The notes: a model not told the origin generated them from the sequence alone. A DNA stretch of 64,000 bases from Elusimicrobiaceae bacterium (GCA_017475405.1 JAFVFN010000026.1:1-64000), one strand, 5' to 3'. Counted from the first letter of the stretch, positions 8,746-18,575 are shown. Made by a program: numbers and translations.

Positions 8746-9658
8746 AATTTTTATTTGCAAACAATATAGCCGATATCATGCTTTGCGGATCAGCTTTATA
8801 TTGTCCGGCAATATCAAAAGCTGTGCCGTGCGCTGGGGAAACCCGTAAAAACGGCAGTCCGGCTGTAATATGCACGGCTGGTTCTTGGGAAGCCAGTTTA
8901 AGTCCTAAGAGTGCTTGATCGTGATACATACACAATAGTCCGTCATATTCTCCGTGGATATGGGCCAGCCAAGCGGCATCGGTAGGAACAGGTCCTGTTA
9001 CTAAATACCCTTGTGTTTGCAGGGCACGGATAACCGGAGTGAGTACTTTGTTTTCTTCGTATCCAAACTGTCCGTTGTCACTGGCATGCGGGTTTACCGC
9101 GCACAGAGCAATGTGAGGTTTGTGAATACCTTGTTTTTGCAGGGCCTCAATAAAATGTAAAGTAGCTTGCTGCACACGTTTTTTGGTAAGCAGTTTGGGC
9201 AACTCAGCTATAGCAAAATGTTCGGTGACCAGTGCGCAGCGAATACGTCCGGACACAAACATCATAAGCCCGTCTGCGTGTGCGCGTGCGCGCAGCAGTT
9301 CGGTATGTCCGGTAAATGACACGCCTGCCAAATGCCAACTTTGCTTGTTAATAGGTGCTGTGACCAAGGGAAGTCCAGTTTTTAAGGCCAGTTTAATACC
9401 GGTTTCAACAGCCTGGAACGAAACCCTTCCTCCCAATGCGGTAGGCCGTGGTTTGCCGGACAATTTAGACGGAGTATTGATGGGGATCAGTTGGGCTAAT
9501 TGCTCGGTAAAGCCGGCTTTTTCCAAAGAGTAGGGTTCCCCGATTACCACCGCATTGCATGCGCGTTGTATGCGTTTGTCCTGCAAGGCTTTGACGACGA
9601 TTTCCGGTCCGATACCTAAGGGGTCTCCGGCAGTAATTAATATGGTGGGTTTGGTCAT
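8744..9658 (-). CDS. pdxA: 4-hydroxythreonine-4-phosphate dehydrogenase
   Basis: NAD-dependent oxidation step of the DXP-dependent pyridoxal phosphate pathway. Motifs: GDPLGIGPEIV at the N-terminus, FTGHTELL (substrate and metal His), CMYHDQALLGLKL (metal His and Asp) and SPAHGTAFDIAG near the C-terminus. At 304 residues it is slightly shorter than the usual 320-330 but all core motifs are intact. Its probable ribosome site GGGGGA lies inside the terminator hairpin of the upstream gene. Confidence 0.93.
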   Translation of the reverse strand: MTKPTILITAGDPLGIGPEIVVKALQDKRIQRACNAVVIGEPYSLEKAGFTEQLAQLIPINTPSKLSGKPRPTALGGRVSFQAVETGIKLALKTGLPLVTAPINKQSWHLAGVSFTGHTELLRARAHADGLMMFVSGRIRCALVTEHFAIAELPKLLTKKRVQQATLHFIEALQKQGIHKPHIALCAVNPHASDNGQFGYEENKVLTPVIRALQTQGYLVTGPVPTDAAWLAHIHGEYDGLLCMYHDQALLGLKLASQEPAVHITAGLPFLRVSPAHGTAFDIAGQYKADPQSMISAILFANKN

Positions 9659-9667
9659 ATAAAAAGG

Positions 9668-9688
9668 TCCCCCGCAGTAAGCGGGGGA
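9668..9688 (-). terminator. terminator after the PpiC gene, overlapping the pdxA ribosome site
   Basis: Perfect 8-bp stem (9668-9675 with 9681-9688), 5-nt loop, then ACCTTTTTAT on the minus strand. The 3' arm supplies GGGGGA about 9 nt before the pdxA ATG (9658), so the same hairpin could both stop transcription and mask the pdxA ribosome site in read-through RNA. Confidence 0.7.
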
Positions 9689-9697
9689 TAATTAAAT

Positions 9698-10876
9698 TTA
9701 TTTCTTGGTTTCTTTTTGGGGTTCGGCTTTAACCGTTTCCTGTTTGGCCTCTTCGGCCGCTAGGGCTTTGTCCATTTCAAACTCTTTGGTAATTTTGATA
9801 TCAGCCTTATTGGCCAAGCTTTCTAAGTATTTGGCTTGGGCTTCCAAGATACGGGTTTGGGCAATGTATTGCCCCAGGTCGTTTTTAATTTCGTCAAACC
9901 CGATGTTACGTTCGGCACGTTTTTCTTTTACTTTAATGATATGGTAACCCACATCTGTTTTAATCGGATCGCTGACTTTACCTACCGCCAAGGTAAACGC
10001 TTTGGCATCAATTTCTTTGGGGGCCATTCCTTTGATTAAAATCATATCCCCGCCGGCTGCCAGAGCTTGCTTGTCTTCTGTATAGTTTTTAACTGCCGTG
10101 GAAAAATCCATACCGCCGTCGAGTTCTTTTTTAATTTGTTGGGCCAGTTGAGCTTTTTTAGCTACTTCAGCTGCAGGCATATCTTTGGTAGTAGCCAAAT
10201 AAATATGACCAATGCGTACCTGTTCGGCAGAAAGCTGTTTTAATTTAGCGGCAATAGCTTGTACTTCTTGCAGGTGCTGCGGATCCTGCTTTTCCATTTC
10301 TTTGATTTTTTTGGTATTGTTTTTGAGGACCACCTGTACTTCATCAAATAAAGCCTTGGCGTCTGCTTCTTCTACCGGTTTAATGGTTTTTTGTAGTTCC
10401 TGTTCCATAAGCTTGCGAGACGCAATCTCTTTGGAGAGTTTGGCTTTATAAGTTTTAAGTGTCATGCCTTGTTTTTTAAGCGCTTCGCTAAAACGTTTTT
10501 CAGCTCCTTTTTGATCCGGCTGACCGGTTTTTTCGTCAATTACGAAACGGGATTTAATTTCATTGAGCCCTTCGTCCAGTTCAGAATCCTTGACCGTAAT
10601 TTTGGCTTCTTGAGAGGCCTGGTATACAAGTTCCTTGGAAATCAGTTCTTTGAGCACTTCTTTACCCAGTACGTCTTTGGCATACGGACGGGTCAGTACC
10701 TGCGGGGCACTGGCCTGATATTGTTCTACTACGCTTTCCAAAAAAGAATCATATTCTGAAGCCAAAATAGGTTGTCCGTTAACGGTTGCTACGGAAGATT
10801 CCATGACCTTGGCCTGTACACCGGTGCTTAAGGCCACTGCAAATAGTACTGCTAAAATTTTATTCGTTTTTATCAT
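9698..10876 (-). CDS. SurA/PrsA-like periplasmic peptidyl-prolyl isomerase
   Basis: Probable periplasmic chaperone for outer-membrane or secreted proteins. Signal peptide 1-23 (cleavage near VQA-KV), then a SurA_N-type chaperone domain starting VATVNGQPI, a Lys/Gln-rich helical segment, a parvulin rotamase domain (about 215-325, motifs IGHIYL, GGDMILIKG, DVGYHIIKV) and a Glu/Lys-rich tail. The gene overlaps the upstream lipoprotein PPIase by 17 nt, so the two foldases are made together. Confidence 0.85.
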   Translation of the reverse strand: MIKTNKILAVLFAVALSTGVQAKVMESSVATVNGQPILASEYDSFLESVVEQYQASAPQVLTRPYAKDVLGKEVLKELISKELVYQASQEAKITVKDSELDEGLNEIKSRFVIDEKTGQPDQKGAEKRFSEALKKQGMTLKTYKAKLSKEIASRKLMEQELQKTIKPVEEADAKALFDEVQVVLKNNTKKIKEMEKQDPQHLQEVQAIAAKLKQLSAEQVRIGHIYLATTKDMPAAEVAKKAQLAQQIKKELDGGMDFSTAVKNYTEDKQALAAGGDMILIKGMAPKEIDAKAFTLAVGKVSDPIKTDVGYHIIKVKEKRAERNIGFDEIKNDLGQYIAQTRILEAQAKYLESLANKADIKITKEFEMDKALAAEEAKQETVKAEPQKETKK

Positions 10877-11675
10877 AAATGATCACCTCATAGGTGGTTT
10901 TTAAGGTATCTAACAATTCATCTAAACGCTGTTGTTGTAATACCTGCTTAATGCGGGGGGCAGCTTGTTCTAGCGTAAGCCGCTTTTCCCCTGTCTTCAT
11001 TATTATATGAAATCCTTGCGGGGTTTTAAAGAACCCTTGTACGGACCCCACGGCCGAATTGGCCGCAATCACTTCCAAAGCAGACAAATATTCTCCCGGC
11101 ATAACGGTCACAGTTTGCAGCTGTTCCGGTGCCACGGAATACTGTTTGGCCATAGTATTCCAACGGCTGGGCGAAGATTTTAACGTACGCAGTACCTGAT
11201 CAGCCGTTTGCGCGTTATCTACAATAATTTGCCGAATGGTCATTTCATAGGGATATTGATCGTAATAGGCCTTGATTTCTTTATCGGATGGGCCTAGTTT
11301 TTCTCCGTTCTTTTCATACCAAATCCGAACGAGTGCATCCTGGGCAAATTGTTCATAGGTACGGTCCAATTCTGCTCGCTTTTGAGCGAGAGCTTGTTGG
11401 TAATCTTCTTCCTGTTCCATGCCGGTTGTTCGGGCATCTTCCAAGATCAGTTTTTCGCGGGTTAAAACCTGCAGCAGATTCTGACGTCCTATGGGTGTAT
11501 CCGCGAATTTTCGGTCTTTTTGGTCCAGTAAATCAAGGGATCGAGCAACATCTTGCTGAGTAATCACTACCGAGCCGATACGTGCCGCTGCTTCATTGGA
11601 AACAGATTTTTCTTCCTGTTTGTGGCAGGCTCCTAAACACAGACACAGTACTAACAGATAAACCGTGTATTTCAT
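10860..11675 (-). CDS. lipoprotein peptidyl-prolyl isomerase (PpiC-like)
   Basis: Membrane-anchored foldase. The signal ends in a lipobox (LCLCLGAC), with Cys16 as the lipidated residue. The rest resembles the SurA/PrsA architecture: a chaperone-like N-terminal helix region (IGSVVITQQDV) followed by a divergent parvulin domain ending in TPQGFHIIMKTGEKR. At 271 residues it has one isomerase domain. A TATAGT 8 nt before the ATG suggests a leaderless transcript starting inside the end of mfd. Confidence 0.8.
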   Translation of the reverse strand: MKYTVYLLVLCLCLGACHKQEEKSVSNEAAARIGSVVITQQDVARSLDLLDQKDRKFADTPIGRQNLLQVLTREKLILEDARTTGMEQEEDYQQALAQKRAELDRTYEQFAQDALVRIWYEKNGEKLGPSDKEIKAYYDQYPYEMTIRQIIVDNAQTADQVLRTLKSSPSRWNTMAKQYSVAPEQLQTVTVMPGEYLSALEVIAANSAVGSVQGFFKTPQGFHIIMKTGEKRLTLEQAAPRIKQVLQQQRLDELLDTLKTTYEVIIYDKNE

Positions 11676-11683
11676 ATACTTAT

Positions 11684-11689
11684 ACTATA
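11684..11689 (-). promoter_or_regulatory. -10 element of the foldase pair, near-leaderless
   Basis: TATAGT on the minus strand, 8 nt before the start codon at 11675 and without a Shine-Dalgarno sequence between them. It lies between the mfd stop codon and the lipoprotein gene. Confidence 0.4.
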
Positions 11690-14600
11690 TCATTTTTGGG
11701 GTGTTAACACGCGCTCTAAAAATAAAAGTGTTTGTTGAATAAATGCCAACGGATCTTCCTGTTCCGCACAGAGCAGTCGGATCCCGTAACCGTTTTTGGA
11801 CTGTAAAAACTGTACCTGCTCGGGACCATATTTAAACAGTAATTGTTCCGGCAGCTCCGCAGGTAAGGCCGTGTGCCGGGTAAACGAGAGCTCGAGCCCC
11901 GGATGGATCCAGTCTGCCTGATAGATTCCCAACGCACCGGCTCGGTTGGACAGGTCGATGATTTCTATCAGATGAGAGATTTCTGGCGGGACAGGGCCGC
12001 ATTGATCGGTCAGCCGGGCGATAATGGCAGCTGTTTGGGCACGGTCCGCGCCCATAAGTTCCTTATAGGTTTTTAAACGCTCAGCCTCGTCGGGTAAATA
12101 ATCGGGCGGTATAAACGCAGCAAGCGGCAGGTTAATTTTAGCCTGCAGTTTGCGTGCGGGTGCTTGTCCCTTGAGTTTACGCACCTCTGCTGCTACCAAA
12201 TCACAATATAGAGAAAGCCCTACTTCATTAACATATCCGTGTTGCTTGATTCCCAAAAGCTCGCCCGCACCGCGAATTTCCATATCCCGCAACGCCAGTC
12301 GAAACCCACTGCCCAGTTCGCCAAATTCCATCAGAGCCGACAAGCGTTCCTTAGCCTCAGCAGTCGGATCTTTGGCTGGTTTGGGGTTCCAATAGACCGC
12401 TGAAAGTTCGGCGTAGGTATTGTCTTCCTGCGGAGCCTTTTTAAACAACCAATCCGGGTGGAATAAATAACAATAGGCTTTTTGGTCTCCGCGGCCGATG
12501 CGGCCGCGCAGCTGATAAAGCTGCGCCAGTCCGAAATTATGGGCGTCCTCGACAATCAGTGTATTGGCGTTGGTGATATCAATGCCCGACTCAATAATGG
12601 TAGAGGCCAGCAATACATCATATTTGCCCTGGTTAAAGTCCCACAACGTTTGCTCCAGTTCTTTTTCATCCATTTGGCCGTGTGCCATACAAATACGTGC
12701 TTGCGGAACCAGTTTGCGCAAAAAGTCTAGCCGCTCCTGCATGTCCCGCACTGAATTATATACATAATATACTTGCCCGTTTCGCGCCAGTTCCTGATTA
12801 ATGGCGGCAGCTGCTAGCTCATCGTTCCAGGCTGTTACCACGGTTTTGATGGGAGTGCGTCCGCGTGGCGGCGTATCAATCAGTGAAATATCCCGCAGGG
12901 AAGAGAGCGACTGGTTCAGGGTACGCGGGATCGGTGTGGCACTTAACATAAGACAATGTACACCCGCGCTAATGGAGCGGATTTTTTCTTTTTGTTTGAC
13001 GCCAAAACGGTGCTCTTCATCAATAATGACCAGTCCCAACTCTTTAAAAGCAATATCTTTGCTAAGCAACCGGTGGGTACCGATGATGATATCGCACAGC
13101 CCATTTTTAAGTTCGGCAATGACTGCTTTTTGCTGTGCTTTGGTTTGGAACCGACACAGCATTCGTACTTCTACCGGGAACCCGGCCATGCGTTTAGTAA
13201 ATGTTTTGTAGTGCTGGTCTGCCAAAATAGTAGTAGGTACCAGTACCATGACTTGTTTACCGGATAAGGCTACTTTTAAGGCAGCGCGCATGGCGACTTC
13301 CGTTTTACCAAAACCCACGTCTCCCACCAGTACGCGGTCCATGGGTTTAGGCAAATCCAGATCACGAAGTGTATCGGTAATCGCCTGTTGCTGTCCGGTC
13401 GTCAGTACATATGGGAATGAATCGGCAAACTCCTGCTCCATGCGTGCGTCTCCCAAAATAACCGGCGCGCCGGCTACCTGACGCTGAGCCTCGATTTTAA
13501 GGATCTCTTTGGCCGCTTTTTGGGCTTCTTCTTTGACGCGTTGTTTGGCTTCTTTCCAGGTGGTCCCGCCCAGTACCGCCAGAGTCGGACGTTTGCCGCC
13601 CGCGGAAATATATTTTTGTACTTTTTTAAAATCGTACATCGGTACATACAGACGGCTGCCGCGGCGGTATTCAATCATCAGACAATCAGTCGGATTTTCG
13701 GACTCATTCATGACTTCCAACCCCAAATAGCGTCCGATCCCATAATCTTGGTGTACTACAAAATCACCGCCCTGCAGTTCTTTGAATCGTACCCGTTTGG
13801 CCTGCTGTACATCAAAACGCTTAAGTACCCGGGTGGCACTAAAACGACGATTTAAGATTTCGTTCGATGTAATATAGGCAAACTTTTTGTCTTCGTTTAT
13901 AAAGCCCTGTGTGAGCGGGGAGATTTTAAATTCCACATGCTTAAAAACCGGGAACGTGTCTAATAGTTCGGTTAACCGGTCCAGTTCTCCGCGGTTTAAA
14001 CAGGTAATGATCACATGGATCTGTTCTTGTAAGAGTCGTTGGGTTTCTCGAGCCAGTAACTCGGTATTGGCTCCAAAGGTCAAATTAGATTTTAGGTTAC
14101 AATTTATAGCGTCTACTGCGGGTAAGCGCGTCATAACAGCACAGCCGGGATAGTCAGGTAACTCAAACTCGCGGTCCGGCTCGTCAAAAATATAAAATGC
14201 CTGCGGGATAAAATCAGCCAACGTGCAGGGTTTTTCTTCAAAGGCCAGGGGTAAGATTAGCACCTCGTCTACGGCACTTTGAGTATTATGGGTGTCTACA
14301 TCAAAAGCACTGATAGAGTCCAGTCGGTTCCCCGAAAAATACAACCGAAGCGGTTCGGGACGGTGCAAACAAAAAATATCTACCACACTGCCGCGCGCCG
14401 CATATTGGCCGGGTGTTTCGGCATAGTCATCGCGCGTATATCCGGCGGTTTCCAGGATATCTAGAACTTCCTGACGTCGCAGTGTATCCCCGCGCCGAAA
14501 GATATGCGTGCGTGCGTGAAAATCACTCAAATCGGGAAGCGGCATATACAGGGCCTCGTAGGAAGCGCTGATTAAGACAGGTACTTGTGGACGACTGAGT

Positions 14601-14830
14601 AGTTGGTGTAAAAAGTGCATTTGTCCTGTATCGGTAGCCGGGAAAGTAAGTAAATGGGTATTATCCGGGGCAAACTCGTGTGCGGCATGATCAAAGTCAT
14701 CCAGATCCTGCGCACTGACAAACACGGCGGGCCGGTTTTTTCCCAAAAAATGATTACATACAAAATACGCTTGGGCCGCCCCGTTGGGCAGCCCGTAATA
14801 ACGCGTAAAAGAGAGAGAAGCCGTGCTCAT
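11690..14830 (-). CDS. mfd: transcription-repair coupling factor
   Basis: ATP-driven translocase that removes RNA polymerase stalled at DNA lesions and recruits UvrA. Order: UvrB-like N-terminal domains (about 1-330), RNA-polymerase-interacting region with GDFVVHQDYGIGRYLG (about 365), helicase domain with Walker A GDVGFGKTE and DEEHRFG box, helicase C domain with IIESGIDI and QLYQLRGRIGR, and a C-terminal TRCF domain. At 1046 residues it is slightly compact but complete. It lies 12 nt after the PBP1A gene and the two are probably co-transcribed. Confidence 0.95.
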   Translation of the reverse strand: MSTASLSFTRYYGLPNGAAQAYFVCNHFLGKNRPAVFVSAQDLDDFDHAAHEFAPDNTHLLTFPATDTGQMHFLHQLLSRPQVPVLISASYEALYMPLPDLSDFHARTHIFRRGDTLRRQEVLDILETAGYTRDDYAETPGQYAARGSVVDIFCLHRPEPLRLYFSGNRLDSISAFDVDTHNTQSAVDEVLILPLAFEEKPCTLADFIPQAFYIFDEPDREFELPDYPGCAVMTRLPAVDAINCNLKSNLTFGANTELLARETQRLLQEQIHVIITCLNRGELDRLTELLDTFPVFKHVEFKISPLTQGFINEDKKFAYITSNEILNRRFSATRVLKRFDVQQAKRVRFKELQGGDFVVHQDYGIGRYLGLEVMNESENPTDCLMIEYRRGSRLYVPMYDFKKVQKYISAGGKRPTLAVLGGTTWKEAKQRVKEEAQKAAKEILKIEAQRQVAGAPVILGDARMEQEFADSFPYVLTTGQQQAITDTLRDLDLPKPMDRVLVGDVGFGKTEVAMRAALKVALSGKQVMVLVPTTILADQHYKTFTKRMAGFPVEVRMLCRFQTKAQQKAVIAELKNGLCDIIIGTHRLLSKDIAFKELGLVIIDEEHRFGVKQKEKIRSISAGVHCLMLSATPIPRTLNQSLSSLRDISLIDTPPRGRTPIKTVVTAWNDELAAAAINQELARNGQVYYVYNSVRDMQERLDFLRKLVPQARICMAHGQMDEKELEQTLWDFNQGKYDVLLASTIIESGIDITNANTLIVEDAHNFGLAQLYQLRGRIGRGDQKAYCYLFHPDWLFKKAPQEDNTYAELSAVYWNPKPAKDPTAEAKERLSALMEFGELGSGFRLALRDMEIRGAGELLGIKQHGYVNEVGLSLYCDLVAAEVRKLKGQAPARKLQAKINLPLAAFIPPDYLPDEAERLKTYKELMGADRAQTAAIIARLTDQCGPVPPEISHLIEIIDLSNRAGALGIYQADWIHPGLELSFTRHTALPAELPEQLLFKYGPEQVQFLQSKNGYGIRLLCAEQEDPLAFIQQTLLFLERVLTPQK

Positions 14831-14842
14831 ATAAGATATCGA

Positions 14843-16987
14843 TTAAAAACTTTGCGGTTCCGTGCCGGAAATAAAAGCTTCCAAAAGTTTGTTGCGTTCG
14901 GCCGGAGTGGCCAGTTTGCCGGTAGAGGGATTAATATAGGCAAAGGAAATCCCTTCCGGTACAGCGAAATCTTCGTTGGGCTCTTCCTTTAAAATCTGTT
15001 CCATGATGGCGGTCCACCACCGCGCCGTGGTGCTTCCCGTAAACTTGGCGGCGTTTTCATAAGAAGCGTCATCGTCATAACCCATCCACGCGGCCGCAGC
15101 CGTACGCGGGGTCATTCCCACAAACCACATATCGCGATGACTTTGGGTTGTACCTGTTTTGCCGGCAATGGAGCGGCCCAAGCGATTGACATATGCACCG
15201 CTTCCGCGCTGTACCACTCCTTTCATCATGTTAATAAGCAGGTAAGAGTTTTGCGGGGTAAACTGGGCTTGTTCTACGGGGATATGTTCTTCCAAAATAC
15301 GGCCGTTGGAATCTTCCACGCGCTCAATATAATAGTTATCCGTGTGGATCCCGCCGTTGGCAAATGTGGTAAGCGCGGCCAAATGTTCATCCATTTGCAG
15401 TACGCTTACCCCTAAGGCCAAAGCTGGTACACGCGGCAAGTTGGCCGTAATGCCTGCTTTGCGTGCTACGCGGATCACATCCATAATCCCTACGGCATCA
15501 ATGAGGTTGACGGCCACGAGGTTCTTGGATTTTTCCAGTCCTTTGCGAAGCGTAATCCATCCCTCGCTTTTACCGCCGTAGTTTTGTGGTACCCATACAT
15601 TAAAATCTTTACTGGCAATAAAGGATTGTTTGGCCAAATCCAGGGAGTATAAATCGGAGTTTTCATCAAACGCTTTCCAGTTCTTACCGTCATAGTAAAA
15701 CATCGTGGATAAATCTTTAACGAGAGTAGCCGGCGTGTATCCTTTTTGAAGGGCTGCCATCCATACATAGGGCTTGAATGAAGAGCCGGGTTGGCGTTTG
15801 GCCTGCGTAGCGCGGTTAAATTTACTTTGGTCGTATTCCCGGCCACCGATCATGACTCGCACGGCACCTGATTTGACGTCACGCACCATAAACGCTCCCT
15901 GTAAACGCGGAGCTTCCTGCGAAGGATCTTTGGGAGTCGTTTCTTCCTCATCGGTGATTTCTTTGACGGCTTCTGCCTCGGTATCGTTGGGGTCAAACTC
16001 AATACCTAAGCCCTTGGCAACCTGCTCATCAAAATCGTTAAGCCATTTGTTCATGGTTTCTTCAGCCATTTTTTGTTGCTTGATATCCAGGGTTGTGTAA
16101 ATATTGAGTCCGGCTTTCCACAACACGTCCATTCCGTACTTGGGTTCCAAAATACGGCGGATATGTTCGATAAAATAACGGCCGGGTTTTTCTTCATCGG
16201 TTTGCGGCGGTTTTACTGGCATGGGCTCGGCCTTAGCGGCCTGTAGTTCTTCGTCTGTAATAAAATCTTGTTCGTGCATGACGTCAAGCACAAGGTTGCG
16301 GCGCTGGCGTGCCAAGTCCGGATTGGCAAACGGATTATAACGTCCCGGTGCCGGGATTAGTCCCACAAGAAGGGCAGCCTCACCGGTAGTAAGTTCATCA
16401 AGCTCTTTATTAAAGTATTTTTTTGTAGCCGCTTTGACCCCATAAGATCCGCTGCCCAAATAGATTTGGTTTAAATAGAGCTGCAAGATTTCACGTTTGC
16501 TGAACTGATGCTCAATCTGAATAGCTAAGATAATTTCACGGATTTTACGAATCAGTTTTTTCTCTTGGGTTAAAAATACACCGCGTGAGAGCTGCTGGGT
16601 GAGCGTGGAAGCACCCTGTTTAGCGCGCCCTGTTACCATATCGTTTAGTAACGCGCGTCCGATACCGCGTAACGAAAACCCGGGATGTGAGAAGAAGTTG
16701 CGGTCTTCCATGGCTACCACGGCGTTTTGCAGGTCCACGGGGATTTCTTCCAGAGGAACCATCATACGTTTTTCAATGGAAAACTCGTGAATCAGTTCGT
16801 TGTTGCGGTCATATACCTTGGTGGTCAAAGAGGGGGTGTATTCTTCCATCTCATACACGGGAGGTAGACCGGACAAAATATAGCGCATAAATACGGCAAA
16901 GGCCAATATAAGTACCGCCAGTGCCGCCAAGGCAGCGGTAATAAACAGGGGAGACTTATATAAGGGTGTGCGCTTACATTTTACCAT
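14843..16987 (-). CDS. mrcA: bifunctional penicillin-binding protein 1A
   Basis: Polymerises and cross-links peptidoglycan. One N-terminal membrane anchor (about 13-38) precedes a GT51 transglycosylase domain with catalytic Glu94 in EDRNFFSHPG and the GASTLTQQL motif. The transpeptidase domain has the active-site SxxK in PGSSFKP (about residue 400), SxN in EKSKN and KTG in AGKTGTTQSHRD. An acidic insert rich in Glu and Asp (EAEAVKEITDEEE) lies between the two domains. Length is in the family range. Confidence 0.93.
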   Translation of the reverse strand: MVKCKRTPLYKSPLFITAALAALAVLILAFAVFMRYILSGLPPVYEMEEYTPSLTTKVYDRNNELIHEFSIEKRMMVPLEEIPVDLQNAVVAMEDRNFFSHPGFSLRGIGRALLNDMVTGRAKQGASTLTQQLSRGVFLTQEKKLIRKIREIILAIQIEHQFSKREILQLYLNQIYLGSGSYGVKAATKKYFNKELDELTTGEAALLVGLIPAPGRYNPFANPDLARQRRNLVLDVMHEQDFITDEELQAAKAEPMPVKPPQTDEEKPGRYFIEHIRRILEPKYGMDVLWKAGLNIYTTLDIKQQKMAEETMNKWLNDFDEQVAKGLGIEFDPNDTEAEAVKEITDEEETTPKDPSQEAPRLQGAFMVRDVKSGAVRVMIGGREYDQSKFNRATQAKRQPGSSFKPYVWMAALQKGYTPATLVKDLSTMFYYDGKNWKAFDENSDLYSLDLAKQSFIASKDFNVWVPQNYGGKSEGWITLRKGLEKSKNLVAVNLIDAVGIMDVIRVARKAGITANLPRVPALALGVSVLQMDEHLAALTTFANGGIHTDNYYIERVEDSNGRILEEHIPVEQAQFTPQNSYLLINMMKGVVQRGSGAYVNRLGRSIAGKTGTTQSHRDMWFVGMTPRTAAAAWMGYDDDASYENAAKFTGSTTARWWTAIMEQILKEEPNEDFAVPEGISFAYINPSTGKLATPAERNKLLEAFISGTEPQSF

Positions 16988-16994
16988 ATACTTT

Positions 16995-17000
16995 ATTATA
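16995..17000 (-). promoter_or_regulatory. -10 element of the PBP1A-mfd operon, near-leaderless
   Basis: A perfect TATAAT on the minus strand ends 7 nt before the PBP1A start codon at 16987, with no Shine-Dalgarno site in the gap. Confidence 0.5.
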
Positions 17001-17044
17001 TCAAATAACTAATGGAAGAGCGGACACGCTGTTGCAATTTGGAA

Positions 17045-17557
17045 CTATTGATTTATAATGAAATAACCCGAATTAGAATTCCCTGGCCAACTTGTGGTAT
17101 CAAGTTGTCCAAGACTTTGGCAAATATTTTTGGCGATAGTTGATTTGTCGGCGGCTATGCACCATTTTTTACCATTGTACTGTGGACGTGTGGTAGAATG
17201 TAAGGAATGGAACTCAAAAGTAGGCATACTCCGGTTATTAACCGTAGCAACACAGGTACGTTTTCCTCCGCAAAAAAATGAATATTTGTCTTCATATTTA
17301 GGAGGTTCCTCTTCATCTAGTATTAGGTTGGACTCTATATCTATGTCTAATTCGCTAATATCATCCGTATATTCACCATTGGCTAAGAAGTATACTTCTT
17401 GTGCATCGTTAATAGCTTTAAGCAAAGTCATAGCTTCAACAGCACGTGCTTTGTAAACTGCTTTTTGGTATTGTGGCAGTGCCACAGCTGTCAGAATACC
17501 TATTATTAGCACAACGACTAGAAGTTCAATGAGGGTAAATGCTTGAGTTGATTTCAT
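17045..17557 (-). CDS. type IV pilin (PilE-like)
   Basis: Pilin of 170 residues with leader MKSTQA and FTLIELL, so cleavage is predicted after Ala6. Four Cys in the globular domain include FFCGGKRTC and the common C-terminal ICQSLG block. Its body is clearly the sibling of the pilin at 23230-23730 (shared KARAVEA, NGEYTDDISELDID and TVNNRSMPTFEF segments), yet the two have different upstream control regions. It is a single gene with a structured leader (17558-17811), downstream of and divergent from the PBP1A promoter. Confidence 0.9.
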   Translation of the reverse strand: MKSTQAFTLIELLVVVLIIGILTAVALPQYQKAVYKARAVEAMTLLKAINDAQEVYFLANGEYTDDISELDIDIESNLILDEEEPPKYEDKYSFFCGGKRTCVATVNNRSMPTFEFHSLHSTTRPQYNGKKWCIAADKSTIAKNICQSLGQLDTTSWPGNSNSGYFIINQ

Positions 17558-17811
17558 AAGTTTCTCCTTATTTATCTATATTTTTGAAACCATGAAAAAA
17601 CGGCTGTTATCATTGAGTTGCTTTCACCCTTCCCAACAATAACAGCCGTGGCTTACCGCAATGCGGTAAACGCTCGGCACAAGTAAGACTGCAGGACTCA
17701 CTTGTACCTAAATCGGCTGTTTTTGGAGTGAAAGCAAACTTCTGATTTTTCAAAAGTAAGCCGTATTCTCTATACGGTTCCAAAAACAGATAAAATTTTG
17801 ATTTTAACTAC
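17558..17811 (-). ncRNA. structured pilin leader RNA, copy 3
   Basis: TATAAT at 17818-17823. S1 (17779-17789) pairs perfectly with S2 (17717-17727). K1 (17728-17737), abutting S2, is a perfect 10-bp complement of K2 (17618-17627) in the loop of the ACGGCTGTT/AACAGCCGT terminator-like stem, which is followed by six T. Two further hairpins lie between them. S3 (17573-17591) next to the ribosome site can also pair with the S1 region. Confidence 0.87.
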
Positions 17812-17921
17812 TCTTTCATTATAACATAATTCTTTCTGATGAGCACTCAATTTAAGTATCGTTAAGTATCTAGTCAAAACTAATTAAATTATAGTACAAT
17901 AACATAATAAGAGAGGTAATC

Positions 17922-18566
17922 ATGACGACTAAGATTATATTAGCAGATGACCATACCTTTGTACGCCACGGTGTACGGGCAATTTTGGAAGCTGCTGACG
18001 ACAAATTTAAAGTAGTGGGGGAAGCCTCCAACGGGAAAGAACTCTTGGAATTGGCTCAAAAGACTCCCGCAGACATTTATATTGTAGATATTTCCATGCC
18101 GGTGTTAAATGGGATAGAAGCAACTGCCAAATTAGTCAAACAAGACCCGCAGGCCAAGGTACTTATTTTAAGTATGCATGATGACCGTGCTTCTGTGGAA
18201 AAAGCCCTCAAGGCAGGAGCCAAGGGATTTATGGTAAAAGTCTCCCGGGCTGCAGAACTCATAGAAGCTGTGCGGGAAGTATCGGCCGGTCGGTTGTTTT
18301 TAGGAGAGCATATTTCTAAGTTTTTAATGCAGGGGTTTTTGGATAAAAAAGCCTCTAAAAAAGGCAGCATGCATTTAACCGCCAAAGAAAAAGAAGTACT
18401 TCAGCTGATAGCCGAAGGGTACAGCAGCAAACAAATTGCCAAGCATTTCACGCTTTCGTTAAATACCATTCACGTGCATCGAAATAATATCATGCGCAAA
18501 CTCGGCATCCATAAACAGGCCGAGTTGGTGCGCTATGCACTCAAAGAAGGGATTGCCCAATTATAA
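17922..18566 (+). CDS. NarL/FixJ-type response regulator
   Basis: Two-component transcription regulator. Receiver domain 1-120 with acidic pair D9/D10, phospho-acceptor Asp56 in YIVDISMP and conserved Lys106. A LuxR-type helix-turn-helix is at about 145-210 (LTAKEKEVLQLIAEGYSSKQIA, then TIHVHRNNIMRKLGI). AGAGAGG supplies the ribosome site. No histidine kinase is adjacent, so it is an orphan here and its targets are unknown. It starts a run of plus-strand genes ending in proC. Confidence 0.9.
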   Translation: MTTKIILADDHTFVRHGVRAILEAADDKFKVVGEASNGKELLELAQKTPADIYIVDISMPVLNGIEATAKLVKQDPQAKVLILSMHDDRASVEKALKAGAKGFMVKVSRAAELIEAVREVSAGRLFLGEHISKFLMQGFLDKKASKKGSMHLTAKEKEVLQLIAEGYSSKQIAKHFTLSLNTIHVHRNNIMRKLGIHKQAELVRYALKEGIAQL

Positions 18567-18575
18567 GGAGTTTTT

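Noticed and set aside
12801-13211. 136-codon plus-strand frame opposite mfd
   Set aside because: Antisense shadow of the helicase region of mfd, with no independent support.
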